The notes under the pieces are model-generated. The model worked only from the letters and a program-made list of their open reading frames with translations, made no database searches and was not told where the DNA came from. From the NCBI GenBank assembly GCA_014802015.1, contig JAAVDB010000011.1:16159-80158 (forward strand): a stretch of 64,000 nucleotides of DNA, written 5' to 3'. The stretch's first letter is position 1; the number at the start of each line of letters is the position of its first letter. The position numbers and the translations under genes are program-made. Below, piece after piece: positions 51,290-59,674 of this stretch. Source of the stretch: Bacteroides sp. (lineage in GTDB: Bacteria > Bacteroidota > Bacteroidia > Bacteroidales > Muribaculaceae).

Positions 51290-53026
51290 ATGGAAATTAA
51301 TCTCAAGGACATCCACTCACCGGCCGACATCAAGGGCCTCGATCTCGAACATCTGCATCTGCTCAGTGGCGAACTGCGAGCCGCACTCATGCGCAAACTC
51401 GCCGCTCACGGCGGACACGTCGGCCCGAATCTCGGTGTCGTAGAAGCCACCGTGGCACTTCATTACGTATTTGATGCTCCGAGCGATAAAATAGTATTTG
51501 ATGTATCGCATCAGAGTTATGTACACAAGATGCTGACCGGACGTATCGAGGCATTCATCGACCCGGCCAAGTATGATGACGTGACCGGCTATACGTGTCC
51601 CGGAGAGAGTGATTATGACCTGTTTGAGGTCGGACACACCTCGACATCGATCTCACTTGCTACCGGTCTTGCCAAAGCCCGTGACCTGAAGGGCGGCAAA
51701 GAGAATGTCATCGCATTCATCGGCGATGCATCGCTCGGTGGCGGCATGGCTCTCGAAGCCCTCAACTATGCGCCCGAACTCGGCAGCAATATCATAATCA
51801 TCCTCAACGACAACCAGATGTCGATCGCTGAAAATCACGGCGAGCTCTACAATCATCTGGCCGAACTGCGCAAGACCAACGGCACATCGCCCAACAATAT
51901 ATTCAAGGCACTCGGATACGAATACATCTATGTAGGCGAAGGCAACGATTTACGTGCCCTGATCCATGCCTACAAGGCCGCCAAGGATCAGCCTCGCGCC
52001 GTACTCGTGCATATCAACACGATGAAAGGTATGGGCCTGCCGTGCGCCGAGAGCAACCAGGAGGCATTCCACTTTGCCGCTCCGTTCGATCTGAAAACCG
52101 GTGCTCCGGCCAATCCGCTTGATGCCGAGAGCTATGACGACATGTTCGCACGCAAAATGCTTGAACACACCCGTGCGGACAAGAATGTAGCGGTAATGAC
52201 CGCAGGTACACCCGGAGCCTTTGGGCTGACACCGGCCGTGCGCGATGCGATGGGTAGTCAATACATCGACACCGGCATCGCCGAGCAGGACTGCGTGACA
52301 ATGGCCGCCGGTCTCGCTAAGGGTGGCGTGCGCCCGGTGATGGGTGTCGTGGCGACATTCATCCAGCGTGCTTACGACCAATTGTCACACGATGTGGCCA
52401 TCAATAATCTTCCCGCGGTATTCGTAGAGTTTTACGGCAGCCTGTTCGGTATGAACGACATGACACATCTGGGATTCTTTGACATCGCAATGATCTCAAA
52501 TATCCCCAACATACGCATGCTTGCACCGGCCACAGCCGAGGAATACATCGCTATGCTTGATTATGCCATCGGTCAGACCGATCACCCCGTAGTGATACGC
52601 ACTCCCGGTGGAGCCGTATCGCATCAGTCGACGCCGGTCAATACCGATTTCACCCGCTACGACATCGTCGAGGAGGGTGCTGACGTCGCACTGATCGCAG
52701 AGGGTCCGATGCTCGGCATAGCCCGCAAAGCGGCCGCCCTGCTCCGCGACAAGGGTGTCACGCCCACAGTCATCAATCCGCGTATTCTGTCGCAGGTCGA
52801 CACGGAATGTCTCGATACGCTCAAAGGCTACCGTCACGTTATAACAGTGGAGGACGGCATTATCGACGGTGGATTCGGACAGAAGGTAGCGTCATATCTC
52901 GCTCCGACCGGCATACGTGTTACATGTCTCGGACTCAAGAAAGAATTTGAAGACCGTTATAAAGTAGCCGACCTGCTCCGCGATAACTCTCTCACACCCG
53001 AGCAGATCGCCGAATTGGCTATCTAA
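51290..53026 (+). CDS. Divergent DXS-like thiamine-diphosphate transketolase-family enzyme
   Basis: 578 aa, shorter than the about 620-aa 1-deoxyxylulose-5-phosphate synthase. Domain order (ThDP-binding Pyr/PP and C-terminal transketolase domain) is kept: DVSHQSYVHKMLTGR (71-85), FIGDASLGGGMALEALN (144-159), LNDNQMSIA, DTGIAEQDCVTMAAGLA with the cofactor Glu332, and IDGGFGQKVASYL. Three active-site signatures differ from DXS: DVGHQ is DVSHQ, AEQH is AEQD, and the DRAGxxGxDGPTHHG phosphate/substrate loop reads EFYGSLFGMNDMTHLG, losing the Arg. A different aldehyde acceptor is likely. The stop codon is fused to the MITE edge. Confidence 0.85.
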   Translation: MEINLKDIHSPADIKGLDLEHLHLLSGELRAALMRKLAAHGGHVGPNLGVVEATVALHYVFDAPSDKIVFDVSHQSYVHKMLTGRIEAFIDPAKYDDVTGYTCPGESDYDLFEVGHTSTSISLATGLAKARDLKGGKENVIAFIGDASLGGGMALEALNYAPELGSNIIIILNDNQMSIAENHGELYNHLAELRKTNGTSPNNIFKALGYEYIYVGEGNDLRALIHAYKAAKDQPRAVLVHINTMKGMGLPCAESNQEAFHFAAPFDLKTGAPANPLDAESYDDMFARKMLEHTRADKNVAVMTAGTPGAFGLTPAVRDAMGSQYIDTGIAEQDCVTMAAGLAKGGVRPVMGVVATFIQRAYDQLSHDVAINNLPAVFVEFYGSLFGMNDMTHLGFFDIAMISNIPNIRMLAPATAEEYIAMLDYAIGQTDHPVVIRTPGGAVSHQSTPVNTDFTRYDIVEEGADVALIAEGPMLGIARKAAALLRDKGVTPTVINPRILSQVDTECLDTLKGYRHVITVEDGIIDGGFGQKVASYLAPTGIRVTCLGLKKEFEDRYKVADLLRDNSLTPEQIAELAI

Positions 53027-53286
53027 GACCCCGTTCCCCAATATTTGTTAACGCTGAGGTCGCATATCTCCGAGTGACAGCACAAAAAGCGCCGGAGATA
53101 TGCGCCTGTAAGGTAACTTTTTCACATCGTCATACATCAAAAAATTACCATCGCCTCGGCCAATCGTCACGCATCTGCGTCCGCTTGTTTCTGTCACGAT
53201 GGGACTCCATCGCTCCCTCACTGCGCGAACACAGCTGCATAACACTTGACCGCCTCAGCATTAACAAATATTGGGGAACGGGGTCT
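53026..53286. mobile_element. MITE-like palindromic element, copy 2 (261 bp)
   Basis: Same 34-bp inverted ends and same internal order as copy 1 at 18957. The first 48 nt are identical. Relative to copy 1 it lacks 49 bp between two GAGTGA repeats and carries about 12 extra bp near 53125. Its first base is the last base of the stop codon of the DXS-like gene, and it lies between that stop and the perfect terminator at 53312. Confidence 0.88.
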
Positions 53287-53311
53287 AAGACAGCAACTGA
53301 AAGACAGACAT

Positions 53312-53360
53312 AAAATCAGAGGGCGTTTAACATTTGTTATTAAACGCCCTCTGATTTTTT
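53312..53360 (+). terminator. Terminator of the DXS-like gene, displaced by the MITE
   Basis: Perfect 19-bp stem AAAATCAGAGGGCGTTTAA / TTAAACGCCCTCTGATTTT plus TT, 286 nt after the stop codon because the MITE intervenes. Confidence 0.93.
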
Positions 53361-53363
53361 GTC

Positions 53364-53371
53364 TACCTTTG
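53364..53371 (+). promoter_or_regulatory. -7 element of the GH105-GH28 operon
   Basis: TACCTTTG, 19 nt before the GH105 ATG at 53390, directly after the preceding terminator. Confidence 0.6.
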
Positions 53372-53389
53372 CGGTATATAACCTTAGCC

Positions 53390-54709
53390 ATGAAAAAACT
53401 GTTTCTTCTGACTGTAGCGGCCGTTGCCGTGCTGTCTGTTTCGGCTCAACTGCCTTCGGGCGCCGATATAATGTCCGTAACCGAAAGGGTCGCTGACAAA
53501 TTTATCGCTTCATATCCCGATGTGGGGGCCAAGAGTTATGTCGGAGGTAAGGAACGTAACAGTAAGATATGGACACGAGGTGTGTTTTACGAGGGGCTGC
53601 TCAATGCCTATCGTGAGAATCCGCGTGCCGACTGGCTGAAATATTGCACCGACTGGGGCGACTTTCATAAGTGGGTGAGCAGTTCGAACAATGAGGCAAA
53701 GTCACACAACGCCGACTATCAGTGCTGCGGTCAGGCATATCTTGAGATGTACGCCATGGATCCCGAACAGGAAATCAGAATGGAACATATCAAGATGAGA
53801 ATTGACCAGATGATCGCGACCGGACGCAACGACTACTGGTATTGGGTAGATGCGATACAGATGAGTATGCCGGTCATGGCTATGCTCGGAGACATCACCG
53901 GCGATCCCGTCTACTGGTCATCCATGTATGATCTCTACACCTTTACACGCGACAAGCAGGGTGGTAACTCCAAGGGAGGTGGCAGCCCTCTGTTCAACAC
54001 CGAGACCGGCCTGTGGTATCGCGACTATAAGTTTGATCCTCCCTATCGCGACAAGACCGAGAGCGACAAGGATTGCTATTGGAGCCGTGGCAACGGCTGG
54101 GTCTACATGGCTCTGGCAAGAGTGATGCAGTTCACTCCGGCCGACGAGAGCCATCGGGCCGGATATGAGACAGACTTCAAGACCATGAGCGAGGGGCTGA
54201 AAAATTGTCAGCGCACCGATGGCTCTTGGAGCGTCAGCCTGGCCGCGCCCTCCAACTTCGGAGCGGCCGGAAGCGAGGGGCCTGAGATGACGGGCACTTC
54301 GCTATTTGTAGGCGGCATGGCCTGGGGAGTACGTACCGGTCTACTCGATGCCGAAATATATATGCCTGTAATCGAGCGTGGATGGGAGGCCATGAGTGCC
54401 GCTGTGCATCCCGACGGTAAGGTAGGCTATATACAGGGAACAGGCTCGTCCCCGGAGGACGGAGGCCCCATAACGTATGACTCGACACCTGACTTCGAGG
54501 ACTTTGGCGTAGGATGCTGGCTGTGGGGTGCGTCAGAAGTACACGCCCTCGCACTTAAACTCGAAAGTGAGCAGAGCGTGATTACCGACATCGAGGCTGA
54601 CGACCCGGACTTCGACGACAACTTTTATGACCTCATGGGACGGCGGGTCAGCCAACCGTTGCCGGGACATATCTATATCCACCGCAGAAAGTGCATCATC
54701 TGCCGTTAA
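53390..54709 (+). CDS. GH105 unsaturated rhamnogalacturonyl hydrolase
   Basis: 439 aa from the ATG at 53390 (MKKLFLLTVAAVAVLSVSAQ signal peptide); the ORF-track start lies inside the MITE and terminator and is rejected. The (alpha/alpha)6 barrel is marked by IWTRGVFYEGLL, NADYQCCGQAYLEMY, YWYWVDAIQMSMP (catalytic Asp region), YWSRGNGWVYMALARV and TGTSLFVGGMAWGVRTG. It removes unsaturated uronic acid from oligosaccharides released by pectate or rhamnogalacturonan lyases. The C-terminus FYDLMGRRVSQPLPGHIYIH looks like a Por/T9SS-type sorting tail. The GH28 gene follows 42 nt later. Confidence 0.9.
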   Translation: MKKLFLLTVAAVAVLSVSAQLPSGADIMSVTERVADKFIASYPDVGAKSYVGGKERNSKIWTRGVFYEGLLNAYRENPRADWLKYCTDWGDFHKWVSSSNNEAKSHNADYQCCGQAYLEMYAMDPEQEIRMEHIKMRIDQMIATGRNDYWYWVDAIQMSMPVMAMLGDITGDPVYWSSMYDLYTFTRDKQGGNSKGGGSPLFNTETGLWYRDYKFDPPYRDKTESDKDCYWSRGNGWVYMALARVMQFTPADESHRAGYETDFKTMSEGLKNCQRTDGSWSVSLAAPSNFGAAGSEGPEMTGTSLFVGGMAWGVRTGLLDAEIYMPVIERGWEAMSAAVHPDGKVGYIQGTGSSPEDGGPITYDSTPDFEDFGVGCWLWGASEVHALALKLESEQSVITDIEADDPDFDDNFYDLMGRRVSQPLPGHIYIHRRKCIICR

Positions 54710-54750
54710 TCCGCTACATATACCATAAATCAATATTTCTAACAAATATC

Positions 54751-56169
54751 ATGAAGAGATTCATCACAGGCATTTTCGCCTTTATGTTAGCATGCGGTGT
54801 GTCCGCTCAGAACAAAGATTATTCCCGTTATTACGACGGATTGCCGATAGAAATCAAACAGGTATCTGCCATAACTTTTCCCGACCGGTCTACCGACATC
54901 ATCCGGCACGGAGCCGTTGGCGATGGCGTCACTCTGTGCACGGGTGCCATCCAGAGCGCTATCGACTCGCTTGCGGCCTTGGGAGGCGGACGTGTGGAAA
55001 TACCGATGGGCGTATGGCTCACCGGCCCGCTCGAACTCAGAAGCAATATCAATCTTGTACTCGACAAGAACGCCATCCTGTATTTCTCGCCCGACAAATC
55101 ACTCTACGTCGATTCCGAGCCCAAGGCCTCGCGGTTTCGTCCCTGCATTACGGCCGTGAGATGCACCAATATAGGTATTACCGGCAACGGTATGATCGAC
55201 GGTAACGGTGCGCAGTGGCGCCCTGTAAAACGCGGCAAGGTCAGCGATGTCGAGTGGCGCGATTATCGTGACATGGGAGGCGTTGAACTCCAGGACGGCA
55301 ATATGTGGTATCCGTGGAAGATGAAATCAGGCTATCCCGACATGGCCGCGACTCCCGAGAAACAGGAGAAGAAGCGCAACGACCTGTTTCGAGTATTCTA
55401 TTGCGAGAACATCCTGCTCGAAGGGGTGACATTCCAGAATGCACCGAAATTTCATGTCCATCCCTTCAACAGCCGCAACATCATCATGGACGGCATCACC
55501 GTACGCTGTCCGTGGAATGCTCAGAACGGCGATGCCATCGACCTGAGCGACTGCCACCGGTGCCTCATCGTCAACTCGACTGTCGATGCAGGTGATGACG
55601 GTCTGTGCCTGAAGAGCAGCGAGCATAAGAAGGGCACAGACATCAACGGTGTGCAGGACGTATTGCTGCGTTACAATACAGTCTATCACGCTCACGGCGG
55701 ATTTGTGATCGGCAGCGAGGACATCTGCGGCATCACCCGTGTCGTGGCCACCGACTGCCGGTTCTCGGGTACAGATACGGGGCTGCGCTTCAAGAGTGCG
55801 ATCAGTCGCGGAGGACGCACTCAGGACATATACATCTCCGACATAATGATGGCTGACATCCGCGGAGAGGCTATAGTCTTTGAATGCACATACAACCTTG
55901 CAAACGCCAATGTCAAACCCGGCGAGGTGGATCAGACCAAGCCGTATAATATCCCTGAATTTACCGACATACACATCAGTGACATCATCTGCCGAGGATG
56001 CAAGACCGGCATCAAGGCCTCGGGACTGGCCGGATATGACTGCGTGCACGACATAGACATCTCCGACTGTACCCTCGTCTACACTCGTGACTCAACCATC
56101 ATCGACCCCTCGACCGCGCGCCTCAACCTCAACAACGTCCGCCTCATCCCCGCCAAGAAGGCCGAATGA
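54751..56169 (+). CDS. GH28 polygalacturonase-family hydrolase
   Basis: 472 aa from the ATG at 54751 (MKRFITGIFAFMLACGVSAQ signal peptide), not the earlier ORF-track start. A right-handed beta-helix with GH28 catalytic motifs NGDAIDLSDCH (Asp), VDAGDDGLCLKSSE (two Asp) and HGGFVIGSE (His). N-terminal VGDGVTLCTGAIQSAIDSLAALGGGRVEIPMGVWLTGPL is the family start. Acts on galacturonan or on the rhamnogalacturonan backbone, complementing the GH105 enzyme upstream. Confidence 0.94.
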   Translation: MKRFITGIFAFMLACGVSAQNKDYSRYYDGLPIEIKQVSAITFPDRSTDIIRHGAVGDGVTLCTGAIQSAIDSLAALGGGRVEIPMGVWLTGPLELRSNINLVLDKNAILYFSPDKSLYVDSEPKASRFRPCITAVRCTNIGITGNGMIDGNGAQWRPVKRGKVSDVEWRDYRDMGGVELQDGNMWYPWKMKSGYPDMAATPEKQEKKRNDLFRVFYCENILLEGVTFQNAPKFHVHPFNSRNIIMDGITVRCPWNAQNGDAIDLSDCHRCLIVNSTVDAGDDGLCLKSSEHKKGTDINGVQDVLLRYNTVYHAHGGFVIGSEDICGITRVVATDCRFSGTDTGLRFKSAISRGGRTQDIYISDIMMADIRGEAIVFECTYNLANANVKPGEVDQTKPYNIPEFTDIHISDIICRGCKTGIKASGLAGYDCVHDIDISDCTLVYTRDSTIIDPSTARLNLNNVRLIPAKKAE

Positions 56170-56582
56170 ACGGCTTTCTCACTGTTAAATTACGACACAA
56201 ATCCGGTCAAAAGGTGCGATAATGTCGTAATGCATGAGATTTTATAAAAATCAATATCAGCAAAAATTACAACAAAATTGTCAAGTCTCAAAATTTGATG
56301 TAAATTTGCATCATATTCTCACGGGAATACCACTCTTTTCAATCATAGCTCAATCGCTGTCTGAACCACCACCTCGATCAAAGAACGAGCTATTTACAAT
56401 CTACATTGGGATTCGTGCCTCATAGCGCGGACTTGTCCCATAGTAGATTGTAGCCTGTGGTGGGCTAAGACAGCGTATGGCGAAAGTCTGCGCTCTTTTT
56501 GTCTCTTTAAACACGCATTCTTCGCCATTAATTATCATATTGAATGGCAATAATGCAAAACACCAAATATCATCACAGACAA
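56170..56582. other. AT-rich intergenic region after GH28
   Basis: About 410 nt. Contains a TACGACA/TGTCGTA inverted repeat (56191-56229), a plus-strand promoter (56278-56308) and otherwise no supported ORF. Composition drops towards AT-rich, as in the next gene. Confidence 0.55.
56278..56308 (+). promoter_or_regulatory. Promoter upstream of the 56583 gene
   Basis: TTG at 56278, 20 nt, TAAATTTG at 56301-56308. Confidence 0.6.
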
Positions 56583-57125
56583 ATGAAAAAAGAAATCGAA
56601 TTGTGGAAAAGCGTAATGTCATGTATGCTCATAGTTGCACTCATGTTGTGCTCTCCAATCGAAATGATTGCACAAACTACCAACAATAGGAATAATGTTT
56701 TGGAGAGTGGTACACCTCTAATGCTTCGGTTAAATGAAGACTTTAGATCCGACAATAAAGCCGATACCGGAATTATTAATGCGATCGTAGATACAGATGT
56801 GTATTCTGCTGACGGAGCAAGAGTTTTAATTAAAGCCGGAACACCTGCCATTATCGAATTTACGGTAGAATCCAACGGTTCATGGGGTAAAGCCGGCAAA
56901 ATATGTCTTACTCATGCTACAACTAAAGCAATCGATAACAAACGCGTATCACTTCGTCTCAGCAATTGCCAAAAAGGAGGGAGTAAACTCGGTGGCGTAA
57001 TAGCCTTGTCAATAATATTTTTCCCCATCGGCCTACTCAGCGGATGCATGAAAGGTAGTATGCCTAAAATTCCTAACGGCACTATATTCAATGCGTCTGT
57101 CATACAGGATGTCACAGTTGAATAA
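56583..57125 (+). CDS. Exported hypothetical protein
   Basis: 180 aa from the ATG at 56583, chosen for its signal peptide (VMSCMLIVALMLCSPIEMIAQ); the ORF-track start adds 13 residues. The mature part has ESGTPLMLRLNEDFRSDN, then beta-strands (INAIVDTDVYSADGARVLIKAGTPAIIEF), and a hydrophobic helix (GVIALSIIFFPIGLLSGC) near the C-terminus. The SGTPLxLRLNE pattern is like exported proteins tolerating solute or cation load, but no family is recognised. AT-rich. Terminator at 57133. Confidence 0.7.
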   Translation: MKKEIELWKSVMSCMLIVALMLCSPIEMIAQTTNNRNNVLESGTPLMLRLNEDFRSDNKADTGIINAIVDTDVYSADGARVLIKAGTPAIIEFTVESNGSWGKAGKICLTHATTKAIDNKRVSLRLSNCQKGGSKLGGVIALSIIFFPIGLLSGCMKGSMPKIPNGTIFNASVIQDVTVE

Positions 57126-57132
57126 TCAGAAA

Positions 57133-57172
57133 CAATAAAGTCTCTACTTCATAGTGGAGACTTTATTGCTTT
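57133..57172 (+). terminator. Terminator after the 56583 gene
   Basis: AATAAAGTCTC / GAGACTTTATT stem, then GCTTT. Confidence 0.85.
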
Positions 57173-57230
57173 AAAGCACGCATAGTTCTTAAATATAGTC
57201 ATTTTTAATCCATTCTTTGTCAAAAATTTG

Positions 57231-57238
57231 TATCTTTG
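57231..57238 (+). promoter_or_regulatory. -7 element upstream of the GlmU-like operon
   Basis: TATCTTTG, 48 nt before the ATG at 57286. Confidence 0.6.
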
Positions 57239-57285
57239 CAACTTTAAAATACGAATCACAAGCATCTCTCTCATATTTTTAAAGT

Positions 57286-58431
57286 ATGCAGAATATCATA
57301 TTGTTTGACCCGGTCAAGGTCCGCGAGGCTCTGCTCCCGCTCACTTATACACGTCCGGTGGCGTTGATACGTCACGGCATCACCACGATGCTCGAAAAGT
57401 GGCAACGCGCCATCGAGGGAACATATTCATTTGAGACTCAGGACTATCTGAGCATGAAATATCCCCTCACGCTCTCGTCCGACGGCAATGACCTGTATAT
57501 CGCAGCCAACCTTCACCCCGACACTCAGCTGGTCGATGCGATTCTCGCTCTCGCTCCTGACTGCAGCCTGACCCTGAACGGGGAAGTGATAGCCCGACGC
57601 GGCAACGGCGAGGCGGGTTCGACTGAGTATACCGGCACACCGTTAGCCATCAATCACATCTGGGAGATATTCTCGCTCAATGACGAGGCGTTGCGCCGCG
57701 ACTTCGCGCAACTCACCGCAGGCCGTAAGTCACAGCCGCTGAGTGACACGTGCACACTGATCGGCGATCCGGCCGACCTGTTTATCGAGGAAGGAGCCAC
57801 AGTCGAGGGTGCGATAATCAATGTCAAGAAAGGTCCCATATACGTGGGACGTGACGCCGAGGTCATGGAAGGCGCCTGTCTGCGCGGCCCCATCGCCCTG
57901 TGCGAACACGCCGTGGTCAATATGGGAGGCAAAATCTATGGAGCCACCACACTCGGCCCATACTGCAAGGTCGGCGGCGAGCTTAACAACGTAGTGATGA
58001 CGGGATATTCCAACAAGGCTCATGACGGATTTCTCGGCAATGCCGTGATCGGCGAGTGGTGCAACCTCGGAGCCGGATGCACGGCTTCAAATCTCAAGAA
58101 CACCTACGGCAACATCAAGCTGTGGAGCATCGGCGACGGCCGCTATGTCAAGACCGGGCTGCAATTCTGCGGCCTGATCATGGGCGACCACTCCAAGGCC
58201 GGCATCAACACGATGTTCAACACAGCCACCATCGTAGGTGTAGGTGTAAACTTCTACGGAGCCGGATTCCCGCGCACTTACTTACCCTCGTTCACCCAGG
58301 GCTCGACAGCCGGCATGAGCGAGGTGAGCATGGACGCATTCTTCGAGACCGCATCAAAAGTCATGGCCCGTCGCCATGTGGAGCTGACCGAGATAGACAA
58401 AGAAATACTCATCAGCATACGCGAATTGTAA
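57286..58431 (+). CDS. GlmU-like sugar-1-phosphate nucleotidyltransferase/acyltransferase, Bacteroidota type
   Basis: 381 aa. N-terminal segment MQNIILFDPVKVREALLPLTYTRPVALIRHGITTMLEKW is the opening of the alternative GlmU-like family of Bacteroidota, where the pyrophosphorylase domain is divergent. The C-terminal half is a hexapeptide beta-helix (GPIYVGRDAEVMEGACLRGPI, LGPYCKVGGELNNVVMTGYSNKAHDGFLGNAVIGEW) with the conserved NNV..HDGFLG loop. It probably makes UDP-GlcNAc or a related precursor. First gene of a run including an aminotransferase and a U32 protein. Confidence 0.85.
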   Translation: MQNIILFDPVKVREALLPLTYTRPVALIRHGITTMLEKWQRAIEGTYSFETQDYLSMKYPLTLSSDGNDLYIAANLHPDTQLVDAILALAPDCSLTLNGEVIARRGNGEAGSTEYTGTPLAINHIWEIFSLNDEALRRDFAQLTAGRKSQPLSDTCTLIGDPADLFIEEGATVEGAIINVKKGPIYVGRDAEVMEGACLRGPIALCEHAVVNMGGKIYGATTLGPYCKVGGELNNVVMTGYSNKAHDGFLGNAVIGEWCNLGAGCTASNLKNTYGNIKLWSIGDGRYVKTGLQFCGLIMGDHSKAGINTMFNTATIVGVGVNFYGAGFPRTYLPSFTQGSTAGMSEVSMDAFFETASKVMARRHVELTEIDKEILISIREL

Positions 58432-58457
58432 ATCAACACATAACAAAATACACCTCA

Positions 58458-59657
58458 ATGCCCCAGGTATCCGAACGCGGCGAGCTAATGCCCGCCTCAC
58501 CTATACGCCGTCTGGTGCCGTTGGCCAATCAGGCCAAAGCCCGCGGCATCAAGGTCTATCACCTCAACATCGGCCAGCCCGATGTGCCGACTCCCCCCGA
58601 AGGACTTGCGGCACTCAGGAACATCAACCGTGACGTGCTGGAGTACAGTCCGTCAGACGGCCTGCTGTCACTGCGCCAGAAGCTGAAAGGTTACTACAAA
58701 CGGTTCAATATAGATGTTGATGTCGAGGACATCATCGTCACCACAGGCGGCTCCGAAGCCGTGCTGTTCGCCTTCATGGCATGTCTCGATCCGGGCGACG
58801 AGATAATCGTCCCCGAGCCGGCCTACGCCAACTACATGGCATTTGCCATCTCGGCGGGAGCCAAGATCGTGACCGTCCCCTCAAGCATCGACGAAGGGTT
58901 TGCCCTACCGCCGGTCGAAAAATTCGAGGAGCTCATCACTCCGCGCACCAAGGGTATACTCATCTGCAACCCCAACAACCCGACCGGCTACCTCTACACG
59001 ATGAAGGAGATGCTCCAGATCCGTGACCTGGTGAAGAAATATGACCTCTTTCTCTTCTCCGACGAGGTATATCGCGAGTTCTGCTACACGGGCGCGCCCT
59101 ACATCTCGGCATTCCATCTGCCCGGCATCGAGGAGCAGGTAGTGCTGGTGGACTCCGTGTCAAAACGCTACAACGAATGCGGCATACGCATCGGCGCCCT
59201 CATCACCAAGCATCCCGAGCTGAAGAAGAATGTGATGAAATTCTGTCAGGCGCGTCTCAGTCCGCCACTGCTCGGCCAGATCGTTGCCGAAGCGTCGATC
59301 GACACATCGCCCGAATATATGCTCGCCACTTATAATGAATATGTCGAGCGCAGAAAGTTCCTCATCGACCAGCTCAACAAGATACCCGGTTGCTATACCC
59401 CCATACCCATGGGAGCATTCTACACCGTGGTCAAACTCCCCGTCGACGATGCCGACAAGTTCTGCCAATGGTGTCTTAGCGACTTCGATCTGGACGGCGA
59501 GACCATTTTCATGGCACCCGCATCGGGATTCTACACCACCGAGGGCATGGGCCGCGACGAGGTGCGCATGGCCTACGTGCTCAAGAAGGACGACCTGGCC
59601 CGTGCCATGAAGATCCTCGATGCCGCCCTCAAGGCTTACCCCGGACGCACTATCTGA
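58458..59657 (+). CDS. Class I PLP-dependent aminotransferase
   Basis: 399 aa from the ATG at 58458. The ORF track opens this frame at 58056, which is the GlmU-like gene read in another frame. Family motifs: YHLNIGQPDVPTP, TTGGSEAVLFAF, VPEPAYANY, CNPNNPTGYLY, SDEVYREFCY, and DSVSKRYNECGIRIG with Schiff-base Lys236. Fold type I, aspartate aminotransferase-like; the amino donor cannot be fixed from sequence. Located 26 nt after the GlmU-like gene. Confidence 0.93.
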   Translation: MPQVSERGELMPASPIRRLVPLANQAKARGIKVYHLNIGQPDVPTPPEGLAALRNINRDVLEYSPSDGLLSLRQKLKGYYKRFNIDVDVEDIIVTTGGSEAVLFAFMACLDPGDEIIVPEPAYANYMAFAISAGAKIVTVPSSIDEGFALPPVEKFEELITPRTKGILICNPNNPTGYLYTMKEMLQIRDLVKKYDLFLFSDEVYREFCYTGAPYISAFHLPGIEEQVVLVDSVSKRYNECGIRIGALITKHPELKKNVMKFCQARLSPPLLGQIVAEASIDTSPEYMLATYNEYVERRKFLIDQLNKIPGCYTPIPMGAFYTVVKLPVDDADKFCQWCLSDFDLDGETIFMAPASGFYTTEGMGRDEVRMAYVLKKDDLARAMKILDAALKAYPGRTI

Positions 59658-59674
59658 AACATAAAACTCAACAC

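Noticed and set aside
53048-53389. ORF and N-terminal extension before GH105
   Set aside because: Translations of the MITE and the terminator hairpin.
58056-58457. N-terminal extension of the aminotransferase ORF
   Set aside because: It is the GlmU-like gene read out of frame; the aminotransferase family starts at MPQVSERGELMPASPIRRL.
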